Translations under genes and position numbers: made by a program
Source of the DNA: Acidovorax delafieldii
GTDB lineage: Bacteria; Pseudomonadota; Gammaproteobacteria; Burkholderiales; Burkholderiaceae_C
Assembly (NCBI RefSeq): GCF_007993815.1
Contig: NZ_VJWE01000015.1
Location: 134,694 to 198,693 of the forward strand
Reading direction: 5' to 3'
Length of the DNA stretch: 64,000 nucleotides
Notes under the pieces: generated by a model
What the model was told of the DNA's origin: nothing
Databases searched by the model: none
The model's input: only the letters and a program-made list of their open reading frames with translations
Part shown: one piece after another, positions 30,561 to 38,277 of the stretch
How the letters are laid out: every line of letters begins with the position of its first letter
Numbering within the stretch: the first letter of the stretch is position 1

Positions 30561-30604
30561 TTGCATTTGAGTCGCGGCTTTATATACAGTGTTAAAACCA
30601 CTGT
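30561..30604 (+). promoter_or_regulatory. Likely promoter and operator upstream of the AlpA-like gene
   Basis: -35 like TTGCAT (30561-30566), 16-base spacer and -10 like TATACA (30583-30588). An inverted repeat acagtg-n7-cactgt (30586-30604) covers the end of the -10 and the start region, a good place for a repressor. AGATT is repeated four times at 8-10 base spacing just upstream (30519-30550). Confidence 0.5.
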
Positions 30605-30612
30605 GAGGTCGC

Positions 30613-30816
30613 ATGATGAGAGTTGATGAACCCTTTGCCGAAATGGGCGGCTTGCTTACCGTCAATGAGTTTTGCAAGTGGGCGAGCATTGGCCGCACCA
30701 AGCTTTATGCAGAGATGAATGCCGGTAGGCTCATGGCAAAGAAGTTTGGTAGTCGAACCTTGATCCCAAGGACCGAGGCTAAAAAGTGGATGGAGCAGCT
30801 ACCTACGAGGCATTGA
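30613..30816 (+). CDS. AlpA/excisionase-like winged-helix protein
   Basis: 67 residues. A MerR-like winged helix-turn-helix covers most of the protein (LTVNEFCKWASIGRTKLYAE... GRLMAKKFGSRTLIPRTEAKKW), as in AlpA regulators and small recombination directionality factors. On integrase-bearing islands these proteins control integrase expression or assist excision. Two ATG codons start the frame; the second (30616) is 7 bases from a GAGG site. An intrinsic terminator follows directly. Confidence 0.82.
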   Translation: MMRVDEPFAEMGGLLTVNEFCKWASIGRTKLYAEMNAGRLMAKKFGSRTLIPRTEAKKWMEQLPTRH

Positions 30817-30831
30817 AGCCAGCACTCCAAC

Positions 30832-30861
30832 AAAAAAGCCGATCATTTGATCGGCTTTTTT
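30832..30861 (+). terminator. Intrinsic terminator after the AlpA-like gene
   Basis: A-run, stem gccgatca (30838-30845) with tgatcggc (30848-30855), then six T. The A and T runs extend the stem and make it able to act on both strands. Confidence 0.88.
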
Positions 30862-31039
30862 GTTTTTCAGAAAAATTTTCATAAAAAGATAGAAGTTTTC
30901 CTTGTCAAACGCTACATAAAACGCCCCCCCCCCGCTTTCCCCTCTGCATTCCTCTCCCTCTATCTATCTGTCTTTGGTGTTGGATTGGATGCTCTCTGCG
31001 AGAGTGAGTGATGGCAATAGTGATGTAAAGGAAATTTCT

Positions 31040-31303
31040 ATGTCGATGAAGCTAGCGCTGAATAGAGCTGAGATGGCCCGTGAATCATTGATCCAGGCAA
31101 CAGAGTGGCTGGACACCAAAGGTGTTTATTACAGGCATCTCCCACCTTCACAACTGAAGATCGGCCCCATCAACTACTGGCCTTCTACCGGGACCATCAC
31201 GATAGACAATGAACCCGGCAAGCGCCCACACCTAGGTCTTCAGGGCTTGGAACTCGTCTTGCGAGAGCTCCAAGGACGTTACCCAGTCAGACGCTCTTCA
31301 TAG
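31040..31303 (+). CDS. Small island protein of unknown function
   Basis: 87 residues from ATG 31040, which has an AAGGA site 8 bases upstream; the frame opens 22 codons earlier without a ribosome site. The first part is a predicted amphipathic helix (LALNRAEMARESLIQATEWL), followed by a short beta-like segment (INYWPSTGTITIDNE) and a helix (LQGLELVLRELQ). No known domain is recognised. It is convergent with the Rep-like gene with a 21-base gap. The 223-base spacer before it (30817-31039) holds the terminator at 30832-30861 and a C10 tract in a pyrimidine-rich stretch. Confidence 0.55.
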   Translation: MSMKLALNRAEMARESLIQATEWLDTKGVYYRHLPPSQLKIGPINYWPSTGTITIDNEPGKRPHLGLQGLELVLRELQGRYPVRRSS

Positions 31304-31324
31304 GGCCGCTACTGCAGAGCGCTT

Positions 31325-32497
31325 CTAGGGTGAATTTTTCGGTGGAGTCTTCCTCAAGTCATTGATTTCAAAAGGATTTAATCTCCAGTCTGGTTTGAAA
31401 TCTTCGGTTTTGCGGGGCTGAGTGTCAAAGATTGAGTCAAAGATGCTTGGGCCAAGAGGGAGGTTTTTCACCTTGTGAGAGTCATGGCTTGCGTTCTGCT
31501 CTAGTGCCAAGCTTCGCGTGGGCTTGCCCTGGGAGTAGAGCCAGTTCTTGTCAGTGATGCCTTGCTCCAAGAACGACGTGAAGTCGGACTGCTGCCGGGC
31601 TGCTTTGTTGACGTTCTGAGAATGCGCCATCTTCTTTATGTGATGGAAATTTCCCGGATTTTCATAGTGTGCCCAGATCAATTCTTCCAAGTAGACTCTT
31701 TCGCCACTATGTGCGTTTTCTATCCAGTGATTTCGGTTGATTCCTTTGCAGATGTACTGGAACAATGACCATTGCTTGAATAGGTCCATGCCGTTATCTA
31801 TGTTTACTTGTACAGATCTCTCATTGAACTGGGGTAGGGTATTGATCTTTTTCGCTCTTTTGAGGAGATATGTTGCAAGCTCCTCTGAATGCTCCGGCGG
31901 GATGTGGGTAAGTAAATGAGTGTGAAATCCAGATTTTGTAGAATATTCATTGATGTAGAGCCAAAAGAATTCCACTCCTCTCTGTTTGTACCAATTTCTC
32001 AGAGGGTGGAGGATTTGGTCGTGGAGATGTGAGAGTCCTTGTTTCGAATTCTTGGGTGTTATGCCAAGTAACTCGCTGCTTATCGTGATATGAGAATTTA
32101 GCGCGATCCCTTTTGCATTTATAAAGGCGACAGCGCTGTAAGCATCTATGAACTCTTCTGCGCTGATCTCTCTTGGCAAGATGAATTTATTGTCTATGGA
32201 GAATTCCAGCTCCCCTGATCGGCGCATGACATCTTCTTTATAGGCTTGCTTTTTATCGCCCCTCAGCTTCTTTGATGTGAGAGAGTATTTTCTTGAGTCC
32301 CTCGCGAATTGTCGCGCTTGATACTCCATGGCTTCATCGTGCTCTTTCTTGCTTCTCCCAAAAGCTGCAGCGAAAACTTCATCGTAGAATGACCCTTCGG
32401 ATAGAGTAGGGTATCGGTCTTCTGGTCTGTATCCGCCATCGCCTCTCTCCAGAAGGCTTCTGGCTCGGAATGTCTCATTGTGATGGTGCTTACGCAT
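31325..32497 (-). CDS. Rep-like protein with HUH-endonuclease motifs
   Basis: 390 residues, AT-rich. Three motifs occur in the order used by HUH replication initiators: LNSHITIS (about 133-140, motif 1 position), GFHTHLLTH with His192 and His194 (motif 2) and QYICKG with Tyr248/Lys251 (YxxK, motif 3). In that family the His pair binds a metal ion and the Tyr nicks DNA. The flanks of motif 2 (a W/Y-rich strand before it and IPPEHSEE after) also resemble plasmid and inovirus-type Rep proteins. The middle residue of the HxH is Thr rather than a bulky hydrophobic one, so the call is tentative. A ribosome site AAGGAA lies 7 bases before ATG 32497. Confidence 0.6.
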   Translation of the reverse strand: MRKHHHNETFRARSLLERGDGGYRPEDRYPTLSEGSFYDEVFAAAFGRSKKEHDEAMEYQARQFARDSRKYSLTSKKLRGDKKQAYKEDVMRRSGELEFSIDNKFILPREISAEEFIDAYSAVAFINAKGIALNSHITISSELLGITPKNSKQGLSHLHDQILHPLRNWYKQRGVEFFWLYINEYSTKSGFHTHLLTHIPPEHSEELATYLLKRAKKINTLPQFNERSVQVNIDNGMDLFKQWSLFQYICKGINRNHWIENAHSGERVYLEELIWAHYENPGNFHHIKKMAHSQNVNKAARQQSDFTSFLEQGITDKNWLYSQGKPTRSLALEQNASHDSHKVKNLPLGPSIFDSIFDTQPRKTEDFKPDWRLNPFEINDLRKTPPKNSP

Positions 32498-32667
32498 ACG
32501 TGTTCCTTCAAAAGTTAATGGAGCCCAATATGGCTTTTAGAACTTGAAAAGTACACGTTATGTCTAAATGTGCTTAGGTGGCGTCGCCTTATGGCTGATG
32601 TCGGCTAAACAAAGTCGATCATCCTTGGAATCTGAGGAACCAAGCGTTCCTCCTTTCAAGGGCATCC

Positions 32668-33630
32668 ATGTATCAAGACCGACTTCCGCTAGTTCCCCCA
32701 GACATCCTCCAGGCACACATGGTGCATGAGCCTGGAGACACCCGCTTCAAAGCCGCAGCGAGGCTCTTGCAGGCTTTATGGCGGGCAGAGCGAGGCATTC
32801 CCATGGGCACCCACGCCCCAGCCAATGGAGAGCCCCGCAAGCTGGGTAGCCGCATTGAAGCTAGCTATGCCAAGCAGGGGGCAAACTTCCTCTCCCCGGC
32901 CATCGCAAAGCTGGCTTTCCGCGAGTCCGTTTATCGGGAGATTGGTGCAGTCATCGAGCAAGAGCGCCTATGGACCAACATGCTGTCCAGCCAGCCCCTT
33001 TGCTTCAACCTGTTTGGTGACCTGACGCTCAATCCCGACAAGGGCAACAAGTTCTTTCAGCAGCTTTTCCCCGACTACGTTGCAGAGGTGGAGGAAATCT
33101 ACTTCGAGCATTCACCAGGGCGAGGGGATGCATCCTTCACTGCAGACAACACGGCCTTTGACGTGTTCGTGACCTGCCGCACCCTCGAGGGCAAGCAAGG
33201 CTTTATTGCCATTGAGGTGAAGTATTCCGAGGCCATGGCCGAGCCCCTGGCAACGCTGCGCCCACGCTATGACGAACTCTCCCGAGCTGTTGGCATTTAT
33301 CGTGAGCCGGAGTCCCAGTCACTCAGGGGGAATCCACTTCAGCAGCTATGGCGGGAGCACATGCTCAGCCGCGCCATGGTAGTCAATGGGCTTTATGAGT
33401 CGGGTCGATTCGTCCTCATATACCCCAAGCAGAACCACCATTGCGATAGCGCAGCCAAGCTTTATCAACGAGAGTGCATAAGTCCTGACCCTGCTGTGTC
33501 CGGTTTCCAGGCCGTGACCTTGGAAGCTTGTCTAACGGCATACGAGGCAATCGGAGACGAAGAGACAGCACAAGCCTTGCGCTCTAGATACCTCAATTTT
33601 AGAAAGATCGAGGAGGCTATTTTTGGGTAG
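32668..33630 (+). CDS. PD-(D/E)XK nuclease, PGN_0703-type putative restriction endonuclease
   Basis: 320 residues. The core AFDVFVTCR...GFIAIEVKYSE gives Asp165 and Glu183-x-Lys185, the PD-(D/E)XK catalytic pattern. The preceding segment LSSQPLCFNLFGDL (about 106-119) and the VEEIYFEHSPGRG strand fit the PGN_0703 family of putative restriction endonucleases. No methyltransferase lies beside it, so a classical type II system is unlikely. Its base composition is closer to the host than that of the two genes around it. It is divergent from the Rep-like gene and convergent with the SIR2 gene. A defence role is inference from family and context. Confidence 0.75.
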   Translation: MYQDRLPLVPPDILQAHMVHEPGDTRFKAAARLLQALWRAERGIPMGTHAPANGEPRKLGSRIEASYAKQGANFLSPAIAKLAFRESVYREIGAVIEQERLWTNMLSSQPLCFNLFGDLTLNPDKGNKFFQQLFPDYVAEVEEIYFEHSPGRGDASFTADNTAFDVFVTCRTLEGKQGFIAIEVKYSEAMAEPLATLRPRYDELSRAVGIYREPESQSLRGNPLQQLWREHMLSRAMVVNGLYESGRFVLIYPKQNHHCDSAAKLYQRECISPDPAVSGFQAVTLEACLTAYEAIGDEETAQALRSRYLNFRKIEEAIFG

Positions 33631-33712
33631 CGTTTGATCTTGAAATAGGCATCATATTTCAATGATGCTTTATAAGTATCTCTCTAATATCGTGAACCCA
33701 TTGGGCTAGGAA

Positions 33713-35269
33713 TTAGCCCTTTGCTTTCTCTGGCCATCCAAACTGATAGTAATCGCATAGGCAGGCAAGTTTTCTGAAGAATGTCGAGTATGCAAAGCTG
33801 CTGTCGAAGCGATGAATGTTTTGGAGTAAAAACTCCCGCACAATTGCCACGTCGAATCGCTCTTTTGAGACATATGGTAAAAACATGGCTGCCTTCTCTG
33901 GCGAATTGGTTTTGATAACGTCGTTTGCATTTTTATCTTTCTCTGTTTTGAGAAATGGTTTTGCGTACGCACGTGATCTGTAGTGCTCAACACCATTTGA
34001 GGCTAGATGTTTTTTTATGTCAATGCCTGATGCTTTGTAAGCATCTTTAGAGTTTATATTGATTTCTCTAAGGTACCTGTAAACTGGTATGTATGTTGCT
34101 CCTTTGCCGATATCTGGAATGGTTTTTTGCAAAATGGCATTGGCGTCGTAAATGCTCTTGTCTGATAGGAAGTCTCTGAATAGATCCAGTATGCTGATTC
34201 CGTGGTAGCCGACTTGGGAAGCTCTTTCGCTTGCCACGCCTACGCCTATAACAAATTCAATGTCGTCTTTTTTGTCTATATCGTCAACATCAACGACGCA
34301 CAGTTTTTCTGACGTGGCTGTACTGCGTACCATTTCATACAACTGCTCTTTGCAGTAGCGAAGAACTCGAGCCGGAATTTTCCGTTTTATCGAGTCTAGG
34401 GCCTCATATATAGGCACAAAGCTATCACTTTTAACAATAGTGATAGGAATTTGTCCTCCATCAATTGCGATGAAAGTCTTGCTGTATTGCGCCTCTTGGC
34501 CGTGTGCTCTTTGCACAAAAATGAGATTGTTCTGAAGCTTAACTAAATTCTCTTGGCCTAGAGCGCGAGAGATATCACGAAGAAGATCTAGAATGTTTGG
34601 ATCTGTCAACGAGTATCCAATGAAGACTACGGGGTGCTCTACAAAAATTGTTATTAGCTTGGCTGCTAAATATGGGTTGGCAAAGTGAAATCCTTTGTAG
34701 TCTTCTTCTGTAAGAACTAGCGAGTTTGGTCTCGCGGTGGAGCCATGAATTTTGTAGATTTCACCAATCGCTTGGGTGTTGGAGAAGAGCAGTTCGCTTT
34801 GGCCGACGAACACTCTGTAATCTGGGAAAAGACTTTCAAGCAAAGTATCCCAGTTTGTTGTAATTATTCCGTCCACATTTAACTGAGAAAGTAACGCGAT
34901 CTCATCGGCGTGATCTCTCAATGGTCCGGCCTTGGTTGTGTTCTGAATATAACTACATATCTCGATGCGCAATGCTGAAGTCGCATCCCTTGCTTTGGAT
35001 TTGTTCTTTTCCCTACTTTCTTTGTACGCGTCAGACTCCCACCAGAGTCGGTGGAAATCTGCTGCCAACAATGATGCTACGCGCGGTAACTTGCCATCGG
35101 CACTTGTTAGGTAGTATTCATAGGGTTTTAAACCTTCTGAAAAGCGTTGAAGTAAAGAGCTCCAGTCTTCTAGTCCTAGATACCTCCTAGAGAACCCAGA
35201 TCCAACAAAAAGAAATGGTGCAGAGGGTGCGCCAGAAAAATGGGTGACGAGATCTTCTTTGATGGACAT
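33713..35269 (-). CDS. SIR2-domain protein, putative NAD-consuming phage-defence effector
   Basis: 518 residues, strongly AT-rich. The N-terminal SIR2-like domain (about 15-290) has FLFVGSGFSRR (20-29), TTNWD with Asn139, IYKIHGS with His175 and VFIGYSLTDPNI (215-226). In defence sirtuins the Asn and His are needed for NAD+ hydrolysis; both are kept. The C-terminal ~220 residues match nothing I recognise and should hold the sensor or regulatory part. It is shorter than DSR1/DSR2 and has no obvious STAND, HerA or Argonaute partner. It is convergent with the nuclease gene. Confidence 0.8.
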   Translation of the reverse strand: MSIKEDLVTHFSGAPSAPFLFVGSGFSRRYLGLEDWSSLLQRFSEGLKPYEYYLTSADGKLPRVASLLAADFHRLWWESDAYKESREKNKSKARDATSALRIEICSYIQNTTKAGPLRDHADEIALLSQLNVDGIITTNWDTLLESLFPDYRVFVGQSELLFSNTQAIGEIYKIHGSTARPNSLVLTEEDYKGFHFANPYLAAKLITIFVEHPVVFIGYSLTDPNILDLLRDISRALGQENLVKLQNNLIFVQRAHGQEAQYSKTFIAIDGGQIPITIVKSDSFVPIYEALDSIKRKIPARVLRYCKEQLYEMVRSTATSEKLCVVDVDDIDKKDDIEFVIGVGVASERASQVGYHGISILDLFRDFLSDKSIYDANAILQKTIPDIGKGATYIPVYRYLREININSKDAYKASGIDIKKHLASNGVEHYRSRAYAKPFLKTEKDKNANDVIKTNSPEKAAMFLPYVSKERFDVAIVREFLLQNIHRFDSSFAYSTFFRKLACLCDYYQFGWPEKAKG

Positions 35270-35667
35270 AGGAGTAAGAGGCCTTTATCGTTCGCTCGAC
35301 TTTATCAAGATGGCAGGGGATTGCTGACATGGTGTCATCGTGTGCCGTTCATGACAGCATCTGTTGTACATTGGCCGCTCAGGTTGCCAATGGTGGGCAG
35401 AGGCGGGCCAAGTCTTGCGGTGCGTAGGTTGATAGCGACTATTCATCAGTTCATCAACTGATGAGTGAACCGAGTCAAGCTTAACAACTGACCGCCAAGA
35501 TCGAATAGAGATCAAGGAGGTCAAACTCAGCTAGACTGAACCGAAGCAGGGAGTCCCCGTGTTCGCCACTGTTCACCCGCATCCGATGGATTTGGGGGCA
35601 TGGCAGGGGGCACCAAGCGAGTAGAGCAGAGACGTTTATCAATCAAATCATGCCCTTACAGCGTCAA
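35270..35667. other. Gene-free right end of the island
   Basis: No convincing coding sequence. It contains an inverted repeat tcatcagtt (35443-35451) with aactgatga (35456-35464) and, at 35593-35613, a gggggcatggcaggggg-type unit matching 27998-28018 in 20 of 21 positions and in the same orientation. The first ~100 bases must hold the promoter of the SIR2 gene, which starts at 35269. Confidence 0.6.
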
Positions 35668-35685
35668 TTCCTGTTCAACGTCTGA
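35668..35685 (+). repeat. Attachment site, distal copy (chromosomal end of ychF)
   Basis: Exact copy of 27862-27879. Downstream sequence is GC-rich chromosome again and contains a terminator that would suit ychF. Confidence 0.88.
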
Positions 35686-35732
35686 CCCTGCTGCAGGCTC
35701 CTCGGGGCCTGCGTGCGCTGTGTTGCCCGTCA

Positions 35733-35766
35733 TCCCTGTCTGCCCCCGGGCGGGCAGGGATTTTTT
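35733..35766 (+). terminator. Intrinsic terminator, probably the original ychF terminator
   Basis: 13-base stem 35733-35745 with 35748-35760 (two G-T pairs), then six T. It lies 48 bases after the distal attachment site, so before the insertion it would have been about 50 bases behind the ychF stop codon. Confidence 0.8.
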
Positions 35767-35838
35767 CTGGCGGCTTCCCGCTCCAGAGCAACCCGGGCAA
35801 GGCCATGCCTTCGTTCACTCTTTGATGGTTTCTCACGC

Positions 35839-36717
35839 ATGAATACAGGAATCCTCTACGCTGCCCTGGCCTATGTCGCCTGGGGGCTGTTCCCGCTGTA
35901 CTTCAAGCAGGTGGCCGATGTGCCCTCGCTGGAGGTGGTGATGCACCGCACGCTGTGGTCGCTGGCCGTGGTGCTGGGGCTGCTGGCCGTGCGCAGGCAA
36001 TGGGCGTGGATGGCGTCTGTGGTGCGCCAGCCGCGGGTGCTCGGCGCATTTGCATTGTCGGCCGTGCTGTTGTCGGGCAACTGGCTGACCTACGTGTGGG
36101 CGGTGCAGAACCACCATGTGGTCGATGCCAGCCTGGGGTATTTCATCTTGCCACTGGTGAATGTGGCGCTGGGCTTCGTGTTCCTGCGCGAGCGCCCCCG
36201 GCCCGGGCAGTGGCTGGCCGTGGCGGTGGCTGCGGCCGGTGTGCTGTGGCTGGCCGTGCAGGCAGGGCGCCTGCCCTGGATCGCGCTGGTGCTGGCACTG
36301 ACCTTTGGCTTCTATGGCCTGCTGCGCAAGGTAGCAGTGCTGGGCGCGCTGGAGGGGCTTACCTTGGAGACCCTGATGCTGGCGCCGGTGGCGGCAGTGG
36401 TGCTGGCCTGGTGGAGCTGGCAAGGACAGGGCGCTCTGGTGCAGGGCGATGCGTCTACTGTGGGTTGGTTGCTGTTGGCCGGGCCCATGACGGCCGTACC
36501 TTTGCTGCTGTTTGCCGCTGGCGCGCGGCGCATTCCCATGTCCACGCTGGGCATCCTGCAATACATCTCGCCCAGCCTCCAGTTTGCGCTGGGGTTGTGG
36601 GTGTACCACGAGGCCTTTCAGCCCGCGCGGCTGGTGGGTTTTGTTTTGATCTGGGCCGCGCTGCTGGTGTACAGCGTGGAGGGCTGGTGGACGCGTCAGC
36701 GGATGGCGGTGGCCTGA
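35839..36717 (+). CDS. rarD: EamA-family transporter RarD
   Basis: 292 residues from ATG 35839, the usual RarD length. Ten membrane helices in two EamA repeats. Typical RarD segments are visible: YVAWGLFPLYFKQV near the N-terminus, SGNWLTYVWAVQNHHVVDAS with LGYFILPLVNV, and ILQYISPSLQF. It is named after the E. coli chloramphenicol-sensitivity locus; the true substrate is unknown. The frame is open for 42 codons upstream, but that part includes the ychF terminator area and has no family match. Confidence 0.92.
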   Translation: MNTGILYAALAYVAWGLFPLYFKQVADVPSLEVVMHRTLWSLAVVLGLLAVRRQWAWMASVVRQPRVLGAFALSAVLLSGNWLTYVWAVQNHHVVDASLGYFILPLVNVALGFVFLRERPRPGQWLAVAVAAAGVLWLAVQAGRLPWIALVLALTFGFYGLLRKVAVLGALEGLTLETLMLAPVAAVVLAWWSWQGQGALVQGDASTVGWLLLAGPMTAVPLLLFAAGARRIPMSTLGILQYISPSLQFALGLWVYHEAFQPARLVGFVLIWAALLVYSVEGWWTRQRMAVA

Positions 36718-36870
36718 ATCGCCGGGGGCGGTCCCTGTCGCCTGGGCTACTGGAAAACGCGCAGTTCGATTCTGTCAGCCACGCGTAAGATCCTGCGATT
36801 TGTCTGACGGGTGCTGCGCGTGTGTTGCTGCACCGCCCACCCACATATCCAGGCCAGAGCCCGCCACCAC

Positions 36871-38112
36871 ATGCTTTTTGGACGCAAAAACCTGTTTTTG
36901 GCGACGGATGCCTTCCCGTTGACCGATGCCGTGCTGGAGTTCGACGATTCGTCTTCAGTCGCCGTGCGACCTGGACGGCGCGCGCTGGATGGCTTTGGCC
37001 CCCGGGGAGAGCGCAGTGCGCAGTCCAAGTGGTGGGCTGTGGCGGGGCTCATTGGCCTGTACGCCCTGGCCCTGCTGGGGTTCTATGCGTTGGGCGTGGT
37101 GGGGGTCCAGGTGCTGTGGGTGCTGGCCGGTCTGACGACGGCGGGCTTCGCGGTGTTTGGTGCCTCGTTCCGTTTGGGCCTGCACCACAAACTGCGGCTG
37201 CGCCATCTCAAGCTGGGCATCGTGGTGGCTTCCATCTGCGGCATGCTGGGGTTGTTCTACCTGGAGCCTGTCACGCAGATTCTGTTGGCCCCCTTCATGT
37301 TTGTGGCAGTGGCTTACGGCATCTTTACCGTACCCCGGCGCACGTTGCTGGTGCTGACGGCCGGGGTGTTGTGCGCTTATGCGGCAGTGGCAGCCGCGCA
37401 CTACGCAGAGCAGGGCAACGACGCCCTGCTGCGGCTGGAGCTGATGCACCTGCTGGCGCTGGCTGTATCGGTACCTGCGTTCATCGTGCTCATGGGCCGC
37501 GTGCAGCGGCTGTACCGCAGCCTCTACCAGGCCAGCCGCAAGATCAAGAACATCCAGGAAGATGCGCAGCGCGACACTTTGCTGGGCTGTTTCAACCGCC
37601 GCTACATCTTGGCGGCGCTTGAAGAGCAAAAGCAGCTGGCCGACGAAAGCGGGATTCCGCTGTGCCTGGCCGTGCTGGACATTGACCATTTCAAACGCAT
37701 CAACGACGAGCTGGGTCACCTGGGGGGCGACGAGGTGTTGCGCACCTTTGCGCGCATTGCGCAGCAGGGCGTGCGCGGGGGCGACGTGTTTGGGCGCTAC
37801 GGTGGCGAGGAGTTCTTGCTGATCTTCCCGGCGACTTCGTTGTTGCCCTCGCTCAACACCTGCGAACGCATTCGGGCCCAGGTCGAGTCGCACGCCTGGA
37901 CGGGCCTGCTCAAAGGCCGCGTGACGGTGTCCATCGGTGTGACCCAGTATGTGCTGGGCGAGTCGGTGCTGGAGTTCTTCTCGCGGGCGGATACTGCCAT
38001 GTACATGGCCAAGGAGGGCGGGCGCAACCAGGTGGTGGTCGAGGAGCCCATTGCCAAAGGCGATTCGCAGCTGTCGGACCTGTCAGTCCCCAGCAGTCAC
38101 GCTTTTCTATAG
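36871..38112 (+). CDS. Membrane-bound diguanylate cyclase
   Basis: 413 residues from ATG 36871. A cytoplasmic N-terminal ~50 residues, about six membrane helices (residues 55-215), a short linker helix, then a GGDEF domain (about 240-390). The active-site loop is GGEEF, which supports cyclase activity, and RGGD five residues before it forms the RxxD inhibitory site for product feedback. DIDHFKRINDELGHLGGD and DTAMYMAKEGGRN are standard. It makes c-di-GMP from GTP. No EAL domain is present. The membrane region lacks a recognisable ligand-binding fold. Confidence 0.92.
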   Translation: MLFGRKNLFLATDAFPLTDAVLEFDDSSSVAVRPGRRALDGFGPRGERSAQSKWWAVAGLIGLYALALLGFYALGVVGVQVLWVLAGLTTAGFAVFGASFRLGLHHKLRLRHLKLGIVVASICGMLGLFYLEPVTQILLAPFMFVAVAYGIFTVPRRTLLVLTAGVLCAYAAVAAAHYAEQGNDALLRLELMHLLALAVSVPAFIVLMGRVQRLYRSLYQASRKIKNIQEDAQRDTLLGCFNRRYILAALEEQKQLADESGIPLCLAVLDIDHFKRINDELGHLGGDEVLRTFARIAQQGVRGGDVFGRYGGEEFLLIFPATSLLPSLNTCERIRAQVESHAWTGLLKGRVTVSIGVTQYVLGESVLEFFSRADTAMYMAKEGGRNQVVVEEPIAKGDSQLSDLSVPSSHAFL

Positions 38113-38277
38113 TTGCCCGCCATCTGCTGGCCATCCGCTTGCGGGGTGCTGGCGGTTTGCTGGCTATCGTTTGCGCTGGCCGGGTTGACAAGCGGCCAGC
38201 AGCGCCCACACTGAGGGCCAGTTCCCCGCCACCCGCTGGGTGGCATCGCACCTTTTTGCACCTGCGCTTGGGTGCCG

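Larger units (their letters stand above)
27862..35685. mobile_element. 7.8-kb integrase-bearing genomic island in the 3' end of ychF
   Basis: The element is bounded by an 18-base direct repeat, ttcctgttcaacgtctga, at 27862-27879 (end of ychF) and 35668-35685. Just inside one end is a P4-type tyrosine integrase gene reading inward. Cargo: XRE regulator, membrane protein, AlpA-like protein, small protein, Rep-like HUH protein, PD-(D/E)XK nuclease and SIR2 protein. Base composition drops visibly (AT-rich at 29.6-30.9, 31.3-32.5 and 33.6-35.3 kb). The sequence after 35685 begins with what looks like the original ychF terminator (35733-35766). No conjugation or phage structural genes are present, so mobility beyond excision would need help from another element. 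Confidence 0.9.

Noticed and set aside
32668..33630. Type II restriction-modification system
   Set aside because: No DNA methyltransferase or specificity gene lies anywhere on the island, so only an orphan nuclease can be supported.
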